A stretch of 64,000 nucleotides of DNA from Streptomyces xiamenensis. Lineage in GTDB: Bacteria; Actinomycetota; Actinomycetes; Streptomycetales; Streptomycetaceae. Below, piece after piece: positions 1 through 7,763 of this stretch. The stretch's first letter is position 1; every line of letters starts with the position of its first letter. The stretch lies in the NCBI RefSeq assembly GCF_000993785.3, contig NZ_CP009922.3, positions 5,022,001 through 5,086,000 on the forward strand. The letters are read 5' to 3'. The position numbers were made by a program, and so were the translations under genes. The notes under the pieces were generated by a model. It ran no database searches, was not told the DNA's origin, and worked only from the letters and a program-made list of their open reading frames with translations.

Positions 1-364
1 CGCGGACGGGCTGATCGTCGCCACCCCCGTGTACAAGGCGGCCTACACCGGCCTGCTGAAGACCTTCCTCGATCTGCTGCCGCAGTCGGGTCTCGCGGGC
101 AAGACGGTACTGCCGCTGGCCACCGGGGGCGGCTGTGCCCACGTCCTGGCCATCGACTACGCGCTGCGCCCGGTGCTCACCGCACTGCGCGCCCGGCACG
201 TGGTCGGCGGCTGTTACCAGCTGGAGGACGACATAGCTCGCCGCCCCGACGGATCCGCGCAGATCCGTCCGGAGGCCGAACTGCGCCTGTTCGACGCGAT
301 CGACGACTTCATCGAAGCGCTCCCCGCGTCCACCGCCGCCGGTTCCGCGCCCCTGCCGCAGTGA
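1..364 (+). CDS. ssuE: NADPH-dependent FMN reductase, SsuE type (5' part outside window)
   Basis: Only the C-terminal ~120 residues are present; the reading frame is already open at base 2 and ends at a TGA at 362-364. The visible part has the flavodoxin-fold reductase signature TPVYKAAYTGLLKTFLDLLP, followed by the LATGGG segment and the ALRPVLTALRA helix typical of SsuE/MsuE. These enzymes supply reduced FMN to the sulfonate monooxygenase SsuD. It lies tail-to-tail with the sulfur operon that contains ssuABC, which supports the sulfonate role. No ssuD is visible in the window. The family assignment is firm; the exact substrate of the partner monooxygenase is inferred. Confidence 0.85.
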   Translation, partial: ADGLIVATPVYKAAYTGLLKTFLDLLPQSGLAGKTVLPLATGGGCAHVLAIDYALRPVLTALRARHVVGGCYQLEDDIARRPDGSAQIRPEAELRLFDAIDDFIEALPASTAAGSAPLPQ

Positions 365-395
365 CCTCAGTGACCTCTGGAAAGGCACAGACCGC

Positions 396-971
396 ATGAC
401 CGTTCAAGGCTTCGACCGCCCCATATCCGTGCAGGAGCCGATCATGCCGCAGCTGACCACACCCCTGTCAGACCTGTCCGACATGACCATCACCGTTGTC
501 CCCGAAGGCGTGGACAGCTCCGTACCGCTGGTCGGCTACCTGGTCCTCGCTCCCGCGGGCACCCAGCTGTCCGAGCTGATCTCGCTGCCCGCCACCGCCC
601 ACGCCACCGCCCACGCCGCCGCCCACGCCACCGCCCACGCCGCCGCCCACGCCGCCGCGCCCGCCGGCCGGGCCGAGCGCGGCCCGGGTATCACCATCGA
701 CGAGGACGAGCGCACCGCCCGCGTGGACGGGACACCGCTGGAACTCACCTACCTGGAGTTCGAGCTGCTGTCCCATCTGATGCGGCACCCGCACCGCGTG
801 TACAGCCGCGAGCAGTTGGTATCCACCATCTGGGGCTACGGCCCGGTCGGCGACCAGCGGACCGTGGACGTGCACGTCGCGCGGCTGCGCCGCAAGCTCG
901 GCGCGGCGTACCGGGAGCGGATCGTGACGGTCCGGCGGGTGGGCTACAAGTACGTGCCCGCCGCGCGGTAG
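396..971 (+). CDS. Orphan OmpR/PhoB-type winged-helix DNA-binding protein with a His-Ala repeat
   Basis: The protein has 191 residues. The C-terminal ~95 residues (about 97-188) form a complete OmpR/PhoB trans_reg_C domain: LTYLEFELLSHLMRHP, YSREQLVSTIWG, RTVDVHVARLRRKLG and the terminal VRRVGYKYV wing. The N-terminal part has no receiver domain, so it is not a classical response regulator. Between them, residues ~66-87 are Ala/Thr-His repeats encoded by a 12-bp tandem repeat. The ATG at 444 (with AGGAG at 433-437) is an alternative start to 396. It follows ssuE by 31 nt and its last 28 nt overlap the 3' end of the convergent chelatase gene. A role in sulfur gene control is inferred from position only. 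Confidence 0.8.
   Translation: MTVQGFDRPISVQEPIMPQLTTPLSDLSDMTITVVPEGVDSSVPLVGYLVLAPAGTQLSELISLPATAHATAHAAAHATAHAAAHAAAPAGRAERGPGITIDEDERTARVDGTPLELTYLEFELLSHLMRHPHRVYSREQLVSTIWGYGPVGDQRTVDVHVARLRRKLGAAYRERIVTVRRVGYKYVPAAR
591..650 (+). repeat. Five in-frame copies of a 12-bp unit (GCCRCCGCCCAC)
   Basis: Five head-to-tail 12-bp units (591-602, 603-614, 615-626, 627-638, 639-650) differ only at one A/G position. They encode (A-T/A-A-H)n in the linker of the winged-helix protein. The unit length keeps frame, so copy-number change would lengthen or shorten the linker without breaking the gene. Confidence 0.9.
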
Positions 972-1813
972 GCGATCGCGTTCGCCTCGTCGTACCGCCG
1001 CAGCAGCAGGGCCGCCAGCTCCGGGGCGGCGCCCAGCACCGGCGCCAGGGCGTCCGCGCCGGCCTCCCGGGCCCCGGCGGCGATCCGGGCCGGCAGCCGG
1101 CCCGGCGCGATCACCAGCGGTGCGACCAGCACCCGTTCGATGCCGTCCGCGCGCAGCGCGCGGACGGCATCGGCCGTGCCGGGCGGCGCACCGGCCGCGA
1201 ACGCGGGCCGCACGGCGCCCCAGCCTCCGGCACGCGCCCACTGGCACGCCAGGGATCCCACCGCCTCGATTGCCGCCGGATCGGAGGACCCGGCGGCGGC
1301 CAGCACGACGCCCGTGCGGGACCGCGCGCGGTGACCGGGCGAGGGGCACCGCGCGGTGGCCGTGGCTGACACCGGCCCGGGTCGCCGCGCACCGGGGATC
1401 CCGGCGCCGGTGACGTCCGGCACCCGCGCGCCGTGGTCCAGCACCTCGGCCCGGGCCAGCCGGCGTTCCAGCGCCGCGAGCAGCAGGGGATCGCGCCCCA
1501 GCACCTCCGCCCGGCGGACCGTCATGCCCGGCAGCGCCCCGGCGCAGGCGGCCAGGGCGGCCGGGATGTCCGTCTTCGCGTGGTAGGCCCGGGTCAGCAG
1601 CAGCGGCACCGCGGTCACCTCCCGCTCGCCGTCCCCGTACAGACCCGCCAGCGCCTCCCGCACCCGGGGGCCGTTGAACTCCAGGAAGCCCACCGTCACC
1701 CGGAGCCCGGGGCGCAGCGACCGGATCCGCGCCGCCAGCGCGTGCACGGTCGCCGCGTGCCCCGGGTCCCGGCTGCCGTGGGCGATCAGCAGCAGCGGGG
1801 CCGCGCCGGTCAG
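944..1813 (-). CDS. Sirohydrochlorin chelatase, two-domain CbiX type, CTG start
   Basis: About 289 residues with two tandem CbiX-like halves. The first opens with LLLIAHGSRDPGHAATVHALA, carrying the metal-chelating His of the family, and contains VPLLLTRAYHAKTDIPAAL. The second half begins VVLAAAGSSDPAAIEAVG. The family inserts Fe2+ into sirohydrochlorin to make siroheme, the cofactor of the sulfite reductase encoded at the head of this operon. No ATG, GTG or TTG lies near the conserved N-terminus. The start that fits is a CTG at 1813-1811, overlapping the ssuC stop as CTGA, with GGGGAGG about 6 nt upstream. It is the last gene of the sulfur operon. Product confident, start codon inferred. 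Confidence 0.8.
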   Translation of the reverse strand: MTGAAPLLLIAHGSRDPGHAATVHALAARIRSLRPGLRVTVGFLEFNGPRVREALAGLYGDGEREVTAVPLLLTRAYHAKTDIPAALAACAGALPGMTVRRAEVLGRDPLLLAALERRLARAEVLDHGARVPDVTGAGIPGARRPGPVSATATARCPSPGHRARSRTGVVLAAAGSSDPAAIEAVGSLACQWARAGGWGAVRPAFAAGAPPGTADAVRALRADGIERVLVAPLVIAPGRLPARIAAGAREAGADALAPVLGAAPELAALLLRRYDEANAIAYRAAGTYL

Positions 1814-2751
1814 TTGTTCCTCCCCAGCAGACCGCGGCTGCGCAGCACGCGCCGCTCCAGCGGGGAGAAGAACAGCAGATCGATCGCGATCCCCACCAGC
1901 AGGATCAGGATGATGGTGGCCAGCACCCCGGACATGTTCTGCATCTGCCGGAAGCCGTCCATCAGCTGACCGAGCCCGGTGCCCAGCTTCGCCGAGTTCA
2001 CGATCAGCTCCGCCGCCATCAGCGAGCGCCAGGAGAACGCCCAGCCCTGCTTGAGGCCGGCCAGATAGCCGGGCAGCGCGGCCGGCAGCAGGATGTGCCG
2101 CACACTGGTCAGCCCGCGCGCGCCCAGCATCCGCCCGGCCCGCAGATACAGCGGCGGGATCTGGTCCACGCCCGCCACGATGCCGTTCGCGATCGAGGGC
2201 ACCGCGCCCAGCAGCACCACCGTGTAGATCGTGGCGTCGGTGAACCCGAACCAGATCAGCGCGGCCGGCACCCAGGCGATGGACGGCAGCGACTGGAGCC
2301 CGGTGAGGATCGGCCCGATCGCCGCCCGCACCACCTTCACCCGCGCCACCAGCAGCCCCAGCGGGGTGCCGACCGCGATGGCGATGGCGAAGCCCAGCAC
2401 CCCGCGCGAGACGCTGGTCCAGATGTATCCCAGCAGGACCCCGTCCAGCCACATCTTCTCGATGGCGGCCCACACGTCCAGCGGGCCCGGCAGGATGTAG
2501 TCCGGCTTGATCTCCGCCACGTACACCAGCTGCCACACCGCCAGTACGAGCGCCACCGCCACCAGCGGGGGCACCAGCTTGCTCAGCAGCAGCCGCCCCA
2601 GCGGGGGCCGTTCGTCCGCCGCCCTGGTGTCCAGGGCGTCCAGGCCCGCTTCGAGGCCCGCCAGGTCCCCGTGGTGGCCCCCGGCCGGCTCCGCCGGGTC
2701 GGAGGTCTTCGCGGCCTTCCCGGCCCCGTCCGTCTTCTCAGTGCTGACCAT
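1810..2751 (-). CDS. ssuC: Aliphatic sulfonate ABC transporter permease
   Basis: 313 residues. After a polar N-terminal extension of ~50 residues there are about six membrane segments, starting LVPPLVAVALVLAVWQLVYV. The binding-protein-dependent permease EAA-type loop is recognisable around RAGRMLGARGLTSVRHILLPAALPGYLAGLKQG. The combination of IPP-like ILLPAALP and GLGQLMDGFRQMQ near the C-terminus is typical of the SsuC/TauC/NrtB group. It overlaps ssuB by 14 nt upstream and the chelatase start by 3 nt downstream, so translation is probably coupled. Substrate (alkanesulfonates rather than taurine or nitrate) is inferred from the neighbouring cys and ssuE genes. Confidence 0.88.
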   Translation of the reverse strand: MVSTEKTDGAGKAAKTSDPAEPAGGHHGDLAGLEAGLDALDTRAADERPPLGRLLLSKLVPPLVAVALVLAVWQLVYVAEIKPDYILPGPLDVWAAIEKMWLDGVLLGYIWTSVSRGVLGFAIAIAVGTPLGLLVARVKVVRAAIGPILTGLQSLPSIAWVPAALIWFGFTDATIYTVVLLGAVPSIANGIVAGVDQIPPLYLRAGRMLGARGLTSVRHILLPAALPGYLAGLKQGWAFSWRSLMAAELIVNSAKLGTGLGQLMDGFRQMQNMSGVLATIILILLVGIAIDLLFFSPLERRVLRSRGLLGRNN

Positions 2752-3547
2752 GGCGCCGGATCTCCCCCCTGAGCTGGTCGGTGATGTCCACGGACAGCGC
2801 CGACACCGCGGCGTCCTCGATCCGCCGCGGCTGCGGGATGTCCACCCGCCAGGTACGGGCGATCCGCCCGGGCCGGGAGGACAGCAGCACGACGCGCTGC
2901 GCCAGCCGCACCGCCTCCCGTACGTTGTGCGTCACGAACAGCACCGAGACGCCGGTCTCGGACCAGATCCGGGTCAGCTCCTCGTGCAGCACGTCGCGGG
3001 TGATGGCGTCCAGCGCCGCGAACGGCTCGTCCATCAGCAGCAGGCTGCTGTCCTGGGCCAGTGCCCGCGCCAGCGCCACCCGCTGCCGCATGCCGCCGGA
3101 CAGTTCGTGCACCCGCTTGCCGTAGGAGCCGGTCAGCCGCACCAGTTCCAGCAGCCGTTCGGCCTCCGGACGCCGCTCCGCCTTGGGCAGACCGCGCAGC
3201 CGCAGCGCCAGCTCGATGTTCTTGCCGGCCGTCAGCCACGGGAACAGCGCGTGTTCCTGGAACATGAGGGCCGGCCGGCCCCCCGGGACCGAGATGGTCC
3301 CGGAAGTCGGCGCGTCGAGCCCGGCGACCAGGTTCAGCAGCGTCGACTTGCCGCAGCCGGACGCCCCGAGCAGGGTCACGAACTCGCCGGGTGCGACATC
3401 GAGCGAGATGGTGTCCAGGACGAGCTGCGCCCGTCCCGCCCGGCCGAACGACTTCGACACCTGGTCCAGCCGTACGGCCGGGGTGTCCGCGGCCCCCTCC
3501 CGGCCCGTGGGGGCCGGTGCGTCCGATGTGTTGAGTGCGGTGGCCAT
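2738..3547 (-). CDS. ssuB: Sulfonate ABC transporter ATP-binding protein
   Basis: 269 residues from the ATG at 3547-3545, which is preceded by GAGGTGAC; the frame is open further upstream but would run into ssuA. It has all ABC ATPase motifs in order: Walker A GASGCGKST, Q-loop MFQEHALFPW, signature LSGGMRQRVALARALA, Walker B LLLMDEPFAALD and the switch His in FVTHNVREAV. The FxxxLFPW Q-loop and short length match the nitrate/sulfonate/taurine (SsuB/TauB) family. It powers the SsuAC importer encoded on either side; the ssuA-ssuB gap is 40 nt and ssuB-ssuC overlap by 14 nt. Confidence 0.92.
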   Translation of the reverse strand: MATALNTSDAPAPTGREGAADTPAVRLDQVSKSFGRAGRAQLVLDTISLDVAPGEFVTLLGASGCGKSTLLNLVAGLDAPTSGTISVPGGRPALMFQEHALFPWLTAGKNIELALRLRGLPKAERRPEAERLLELVRLTGSYGKRVHELSGGMRQRVALARALAQDSSLLLMDEPFAALDAITRDVLHEELTRIWSETGVSVLFVTHNVREAVRLAQRVVLLSSRPGRIARTWRVDIPQPRRIEDAAVSALSVDITDQLRGEIRRHGQH

Positions 3548-3587
3548 CGCTGTCACCTCGTGGTCGTCGAATCTGTGGGAGGGGTCA

Positions 3588-4694
3588 TCACTCGACACCG
3601 AGGCCGCCGTCGCTGACCGGGTCCTGGCCCTCTTCGGCCAGCACCTTGTTCAGCAGCGAGAGGTCGTAGATCCCGTTCAGGTCGACCTCGTCCAGCAGCC
3701 CGGCGTTGACCGTGCTCTCGGCGCTGACGCGCAGCGAGTCGGCCAGCGGGTCGTTCAGGAACTCCACGTGGTCGAAGGCCGGGTCGAGGACCTCCGGGGG
3801 CAGCTCACTGCCGCCGGGCAGGGCGGCGATGGCGGTGTTGAACTGCTCCCTGGCCTCCTCGGGGTGCTCGTTGATCCAGGCGTTGGTCCGCACCACCCCG
3901 CGGATGATGGCCTCCACGACGTCCGGGTGCTCCTCCAGGAAGCTCTGCGAGGCGATGACATGGGTGACGACGTACTGGCCGTTCTCCCACAGCTCGCCCT
4001 CGTCCAGGATCTCCACCGCGCCCTGGGCGACCAGCCGGGCGGCGGTCGGCTCGGGCACCCACGCGCCGTCGATGTCACCGCCCTCGAAGGCGGCCGGGAT
4101 CTCGGCGTTGGGGACGCGGACGACGTCCACGTCGCCGGCGCCGGTGCCCGCGTCGACCTCGAAGCCCTGGTCCGCCAGGTAGCTCAGCAGCGCGACATCC
4201 TGGGTGTTGCCCAGCTGCGGGGTGGCCAGGGTCTTGCCGGCCAGGTCATCCAGCCCGGAGACCCGGTCGGGGTTGACGACCAGGGAGGCGCCGCCGGAGG
4301 CCGCCCCGGAGACGATCCGCAGGTTGCGGCCGCCGGACTGGGCCCAGCCGTTGATGGCCGGGTTGGGGCCGATGAAGGTCACGTCGATGGAGTCGCCGTT
4401 GAGCGCCTCGATGGCGGAGGGGCCGGCGTTGAAGACGGACGGGGTGAAGCCGGTACCGCCCAGCTCCTGGGCGATCAGCCCGCCGTCCTGGAGGCCGATG
4501 ACGGCGGTGGCGTGGGTGATGTTGGCGAAGTAGCCGATGTTGACGTTGTCGGTGGACAGCTTCTCACCGGTTCTCTCCTGCGAGGTCTTCCTGCCCTCGT
4601 CGGAGGAGTTGGAGCCGTAGCCGCAGGCGGTCGCGCCGATGAGCAGCGGGGCGAGGACGGCGGCGGTCAGCAGGGAGCGGCGCGCGGTGGTCAA
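3588..4694 (-). CDS. ssuA: Sulfonate-binding lipoprotein of ABC importer
   Basis: 368 residues from a TTG at 4694-4692, chosen because it directly precedes the signal peptide (LTTARRSLLTAAVLAPLLI) and has an AGAGGAC element upstream. A lipobox GATAC places the lipid-anchored Cys at about residue 24. The mature part starts NIGYFANITHATAVIGLQDG and contains the periplasmic-binding-protein type II features of the NitT/TauT/SsuA family (GPNPAINGW, VWVPEPTAARL). It captures sulfonates outside the membrane for SsuBC. A 219-nt spacer separates it from cysN, so it could have its own promoter in addition to read-through. Confidence 0.9.
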   Translation of the reverse strand: MTTARRSLLTAAVLAPLLIGATACGYGSNSSDEGRKTSQERTGEKLSTDNVNIGYFANITHATAVIGLQDGGLIAQELGGTGFTPSVFNAGPSAIEALNGDSIDVTFIGPNPAINGWAQSGGRNLRIVSGAASGGASLVVNPDRVSGLDDLAGKTLATPQLGNTQDVALLSYLADQGFEVDAGTGAGDVDVVRVPNAEIPAAFEGGDIDGAWVPEPTAARLVAQGAVEILDEGELWENGQYVVTHVIASQSFLEEHPDVVEAIIRGVVRTNAWINEHPEEAREQFNTAIAALPGGSELPPEVLDPAFDHVEFLNDPLADSLRVSAESTVNAGLLDEVDLNGIYDLSLLNKVLAEEGQDPVSDGGLGVE

Positions 4695-4806
4695 GGGGGA
4701 GTCCTCTCGCGAGACCGGACGGCGTGCCGGGGCGGCACCGGCCGGTTGGGGTCGCCTCCCGGCCGGAGGCAGCGGGAGGGTCGTACGGGACGGGCGGCGT
4801 GGGAGC

Positions 4807-4911
4807 TCAGTGGTCCGCACATCGCGCGATCCCGCCGTGGCCGGCGCCCAGCGCGCCGCTGCCGACCCGGCCGCCCTCCTTCGCGAAGGTCGAGAAGACA
4901 TCCTTGAGCAT
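4807..4911 (-). CDS. Possible 34-codon small ORF between cysN and ssuA
   Basis: An ATG at 4911-4909 opens 2 nt after the cysN stop, in a different reading frame, and gives a 34-residue Gly-rich peptide (starting MLKDVFSTFAKEGG, ending ARCADH). The proximity to the upstream stop would allow re-initiation, with GAGGGGTGGGA upstream inside cysN. I do not recognise a family, and nothing but position and length argues that it is expressed. It could be part of an untranslated spacer. Confidence 0.25.
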   Translation of the reverse strand: MLKDVFSTFAKEGGRVGSGALGAGHGGIARCADH

Positions 4912-4913
4912 GA

Positions 4914-6242
4914 TCAGAAGTCCCACCCCTCGTGGTCGGCGGGCGTGCCGGGGGCGCCGGCACCGTCCGCCGCCGGGGCCGCGAAGGCGTCGCCCGCCAT
5001 GCCGGCGGTGAGGGTGGAGCCGTCCGCGGGGTCGATCAGCAGAAACGATCCGGTGGTCCTGGAGACGGCGTACGGGTCCAGCGGCAGCGGCTCCGAGGTG
5101 CGCAGCACCACCCGGCCGATGTCGTTGGCGGCCAGCTCGCCCGGTGCCGGGTGCGGGGAGAGGTCGTTCAGGGTGAGCCGCGAGGGGATCTCCTTGACGA
5201 TCGCCTTCACGGTGCGGGTGGTGTGCTTGAGCAGCACCCGCGCCCCCGGGGTCAGCGGCCGGTCGTGCAGATGGCACACGGTGGCGGTGATGTCCTGGGT
5301 GGGCAGCGGCCCTTCGCCGGCCGGCACCAGGACGTCGCCGCGCGAGATGTCCAGGTCGTCGGCGAGCGTGACGGTGACCGATTGCGGCGCCCTGGCCTCG
5401 TCCACCGTGGTGCCCAGCGCGTCGATGCCCGCGACCGTGCTGGTGCGACCGGCGGGCAGGACGGTGACCGGCTCGCCGACCCGCAGCACTCCGGCGGCCA
5501 GCCGCCCCGCGTACCCGCGGTAGTCGGGGTGCTCGGCGGTCTGCGGCCGGATCACGTACTGGACCGGGAAGCGGGCCGGCCCGGTGGCCGGCCCGTGGTC
5601 CACCGGCACGGTCTCCAGGTGCTCCAGCACGGTGGGGCCGCCGTACCAGTCCATGTGCGCCGAGGGGGTGACCACGTTGTCCCCGGCGAGCGCCGAGATG
5701 GGGATCGCGGTCACGTGGGGGATGCGCAGCGAGGCGGCGTACGCGCCGAACTCACCGGTGATGTCCGCGAAGACCCGCTCGGCGTACCCGACGAGGTCCA
5801 TCTTGTTGACGGCCAGCACGACGTGGGGAACCCGCAGCAGGGCGGCCACGGCGGCGTGCCTTCGGGTCTGCTCGACGACGCCGTTGCGGGCGTCGACCAG
5901 GACGACGGCGAGATCGGCGGTGGAGGCGCCGGTCACCATGTTGCGGGTGTACTGCACGTGCCCGGGGGTGTCGGCCAGGATGAACCGGCGCCGGGGTGTG
6001 GCGAAGTAGCGGTAGGCGACATCGATGGTGATGCCCTGTTCGCGCTCGGCGCGCAGCCCGTCGGTGAGCAGCGCCAGGTCGGGGGTCTGCTGCCCCCGGT
6101 TGCGGGAGGCGGCCTCGACGGCGGCGAGCTGGTCGGAGAGCACCGACTTGGAGTCGTGCAGCAGCCTGCCCACCAGGGTGGACTTGCCGTCGTCGACGGA
6201 TCCGGCGGTGGCGAAGCGCAGCAGGGAGGCGGTGTCGGTCAT
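4914..6242 (-). CDS. cysN: Sulfate adenylyltransferase large (GTPase) subunit
   Basis: 442 residues, an EF-Tu-like GTPase that drives formation of APS from ATP and sulfate with CysD. The P-loop is SVDDGKST at residues 15-22, followed by the switch region EREQGITIDVAYRYF, DTPGH, and NKMDL. Beta-barrel domains follow, ending with the CysN-type FLLIDPADG...TLTAGM segment. There is no fused APS kinase domain; that activity is provided by the separate cysC. Start ATG at 6242-6240 overlaps the cysD stop by one base (TGATG), indicating coupled translation of the heterodimer. Confidence 0.95.
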   Translation of the reverse strand: MTDTASLLRFATAGSVDDGKSTLVGRLLHDSKSVLSDQLAAVEAASRNRGQQTPDLALLTDGLRAEREQGITIDVAYRYFATPRRRFILADTPGHVQYTRNMVTGASTADLAVVLVDARNGVVEQTRRHAAVAALLRVPHVVLAVNKMDLVGYAERVFADITGEFGAYAASLRIPHVTAIPISALAGDNVVTPSAHMDWYGGPTVLEHLETVPVDHGPATGPARFPVQYVIRPQTAEHPDYRGYAGRLAAGVLRVGEPVTVLPAGRTSTVAGIDALGTTVDEARAPQSVTVTLADDLDISRGDVLVPAGEGPLPTQDITATVCHLHDRPLTPGARVLLKHTTRTVKAIVKEIPSRLTLNDLSPHPAPGELAANDIGRVVLRTSEPLPLDPYAVSRTTGSFLLIDPADGSTLTAGMAGDAFAAPAADGAGAPGTPADHEGWDF

Positions 6243-7153
6243 CAGAAGTACCCCTCGCGTTTGCGGTCCTCCATGGCGGCCTCGGACAGCTTGTCGTCGG
6301 CGCGGGTGGCGCCGCGCTCGGTGAGGCGGGAGGCGGCGATCTCGGCGATGACCTGCTCGATGGTCTCGGCGTCCGACTCGACGGCGCCGGTGCACGACAT
6401 GTCGCCGACGGTGCGGTAGCGGACCCGGCGGCGCTCGGTGCGCTCGCCGTCGCGCGGTCCGCCCCAGTGGCCCGGCGCCAGCCACATGCCGGAGCGGGCG
6501 AACACCTCGCGCTCGTGGGCGTAGTAGATGGCGGGGATCTCGATCTTCTCCCGGCCGATGTACTGCCACACGTCCAGCTCGGTCCAGTTGGACAGCGGGA
6601 AGACCCGCACGTGCTCGCCGGGCGCGTGCCGTCCGTTGTACAGCTGCCACAGCTCGGGGCGCTGGCGGCGCGGGTCCCAGCCGCCGAACTCGTCGCGCAG
6701 CGAGAACACCCGTTCCTTGGCGCGGGCCTTCTCCTCGTCGCGCCGGCCACCGCCGAACACGGCGTCGAAGCGGTGCGCGCGGATGGCGTGCAGCAGCGGC
6801 ACCGTCTGCAGCGGGTTGCGGGTGCCGTCGGCGCGCTCGCGCAGTTCGCCGCGGTCGATGAACTCCTGTACGGAGGCGATGTGCAGCCGCAGTCCGTGCT
6901 GGGCGACGATCCGGTCGCGGTAGTCGAGAACCTCGGGAAAGTTGTGCCCGGTGTCCACGTGCAGCAGGGTGAACGGCACCGGCGCCGGGGCGAACGCCTT
7001 CAGCGCCAGATGCAGCATGACGATGGAGTCCTTGCCGCCCGAGAACAGGATCACCGGGCGTTCGAACTCCCCGGCCACCTCCCGGAAGATGTGGACCGAC
7101 TCCGACTCCAGTACGTCCAGGTGGGTCAGCGCGTACGATTCGCCGACGCTCAT
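6242..7153 (-). CDS. cysD: Sulfate adenylyltransferase small subunit
   Basis: 303 residues, usual length for CysD. PP-loop motif SGGKDS at residues 38-43 binds ATP; further conserved stretches are HVDTGHNFPEVLDYRD, FDAVFGGGRRDEEKARAKER, NWTELDVWQYI and the C-terminal MEDRKREGYF. With CysN it makes adenosine-5'-phosphosulfate from sulfate. The start overlaps the cysC stop as ATGA and the stop overlaps the cysN start. Confidence 0.96.
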   Translation of the reverse strand: MSVGESYALTHLDVLESESVHIFREVAGEFERPVILFSGGKDSIVMLHLALKAFAPAPVPFTLLHVDTGHNFPEVLDYRDRIVAQHGLRLHIASVQEFIDRGELRERADGTRNPLQTVPLLHAIRAHRFDAVFGGGRRDEEKARAKERVFSLRDEFGGWDPRRQRPELWQLYNGRHAPGEHVRVFPLSNWTELDVWQYIGREKIEIPAIYYAHEREVFARSGMWLAPGHWGGPRDGERTERRRVRYRTVGDMSCTGAVESDAETIEQVIAEIAASRLTERGATRADDKLSEAAMEDRKREGYF

Positions 7154-7707
7154 GCCAGCAGCCCCCGTTCCGTCAGCAGCTCGTACACGGCGTCCGCCGA
7201 CTCGCTCACTGCGCGGTCCTGGGTGGCCAGCCGCAGATCGGGGGCGGCGGGTTCCTCGTAGGGGTCGTCGACCCCGGTCAGCCCGGAGAGTTCACCCGCG
7301 GCCTGCCGCGCGTACAGGCCCTTCACATCACGCCGCGAGCAGACCTCGACCGGCGTGGCCACATGCACCTCCAGGTACGCCGTGCCGCCTTCCTCGTGCC
7401 GCCGGCGCACCTCTGCCCGGGTGTCCGCGTACGGGGCGATCACCGGGACCAAGGCCAGCACCCCGTGCGAGGCCAGGAGTTCGGCGACGAAGCCGATGCG
7501 CCGCACATTGGTGTCCCGGTCCGTGCGGCCGAAGCCGAGCCCGGCGGACAGGAATTCGCGGATCTCGTCACCGTCCAGCACCTCCACCCGATGGCCCTCG
7601 TGCTCCAGCCGGGCGCCCAGCGCCCGGGCGATGGTGGTCTTGCCGGCGCTGGGCAACCCGGTCAGCCACACGGTGGCGCCGCCACTGCCCTGACCCTGCT
7701 CGCTCAT
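7150..7707 (-). CDS. cysC: Adenylyl-sulfate (APS) kinase
   Basis: 185 residues counted from the ATG at 7707-7705, preceded by a strong GGGAGAAAAGGACTCG. An in-frame ATG at 7764-7762 overlapping the cysH stop (TGATG) is an alternative that adds 19 residues. P-loop GLPSAGKTT at residues 17-25, then LDGDEIREFLSAGLGFGRTDRDTNVRRIG and FVAELLASHGVLALVPVIAPY, all diagnostic of APS kinase. It makes PAPS. Because the reductase here (CysH) is of the APS type, PAPS is probably used for sulfation rather than for reduction, as in other actinomycetes. Confidence 0.93.
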   Translation of the reverse strand: MSEQGQGSGGATVWLTGLPSAGKTTIARALGARLEHEGHRVEVLDGDEIREFLSAGLGFGRTDRDTNVRRIGFVAELLASHGVLALVPVIAPYADTRAEVRRRHEEGGTAYLEVHVATPVEVCSRRDVKGLYARQAAGELSGLTGVDDPYEEPAAPDLRLATQDRAVSESADAVYELLTERGLLA

Positions 7708-7763
7708 CGAGTCCTTTTCTCCCACTCCCGGACGTCCGCTGTCATCTGTGTTCAACTGCGCCA

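Noticed and set aside
591..650. Tandem repeats as a CRISPR-like array
   Set aside because: Units are contiguous 12-mers without spacers, in frame inside a coding region.
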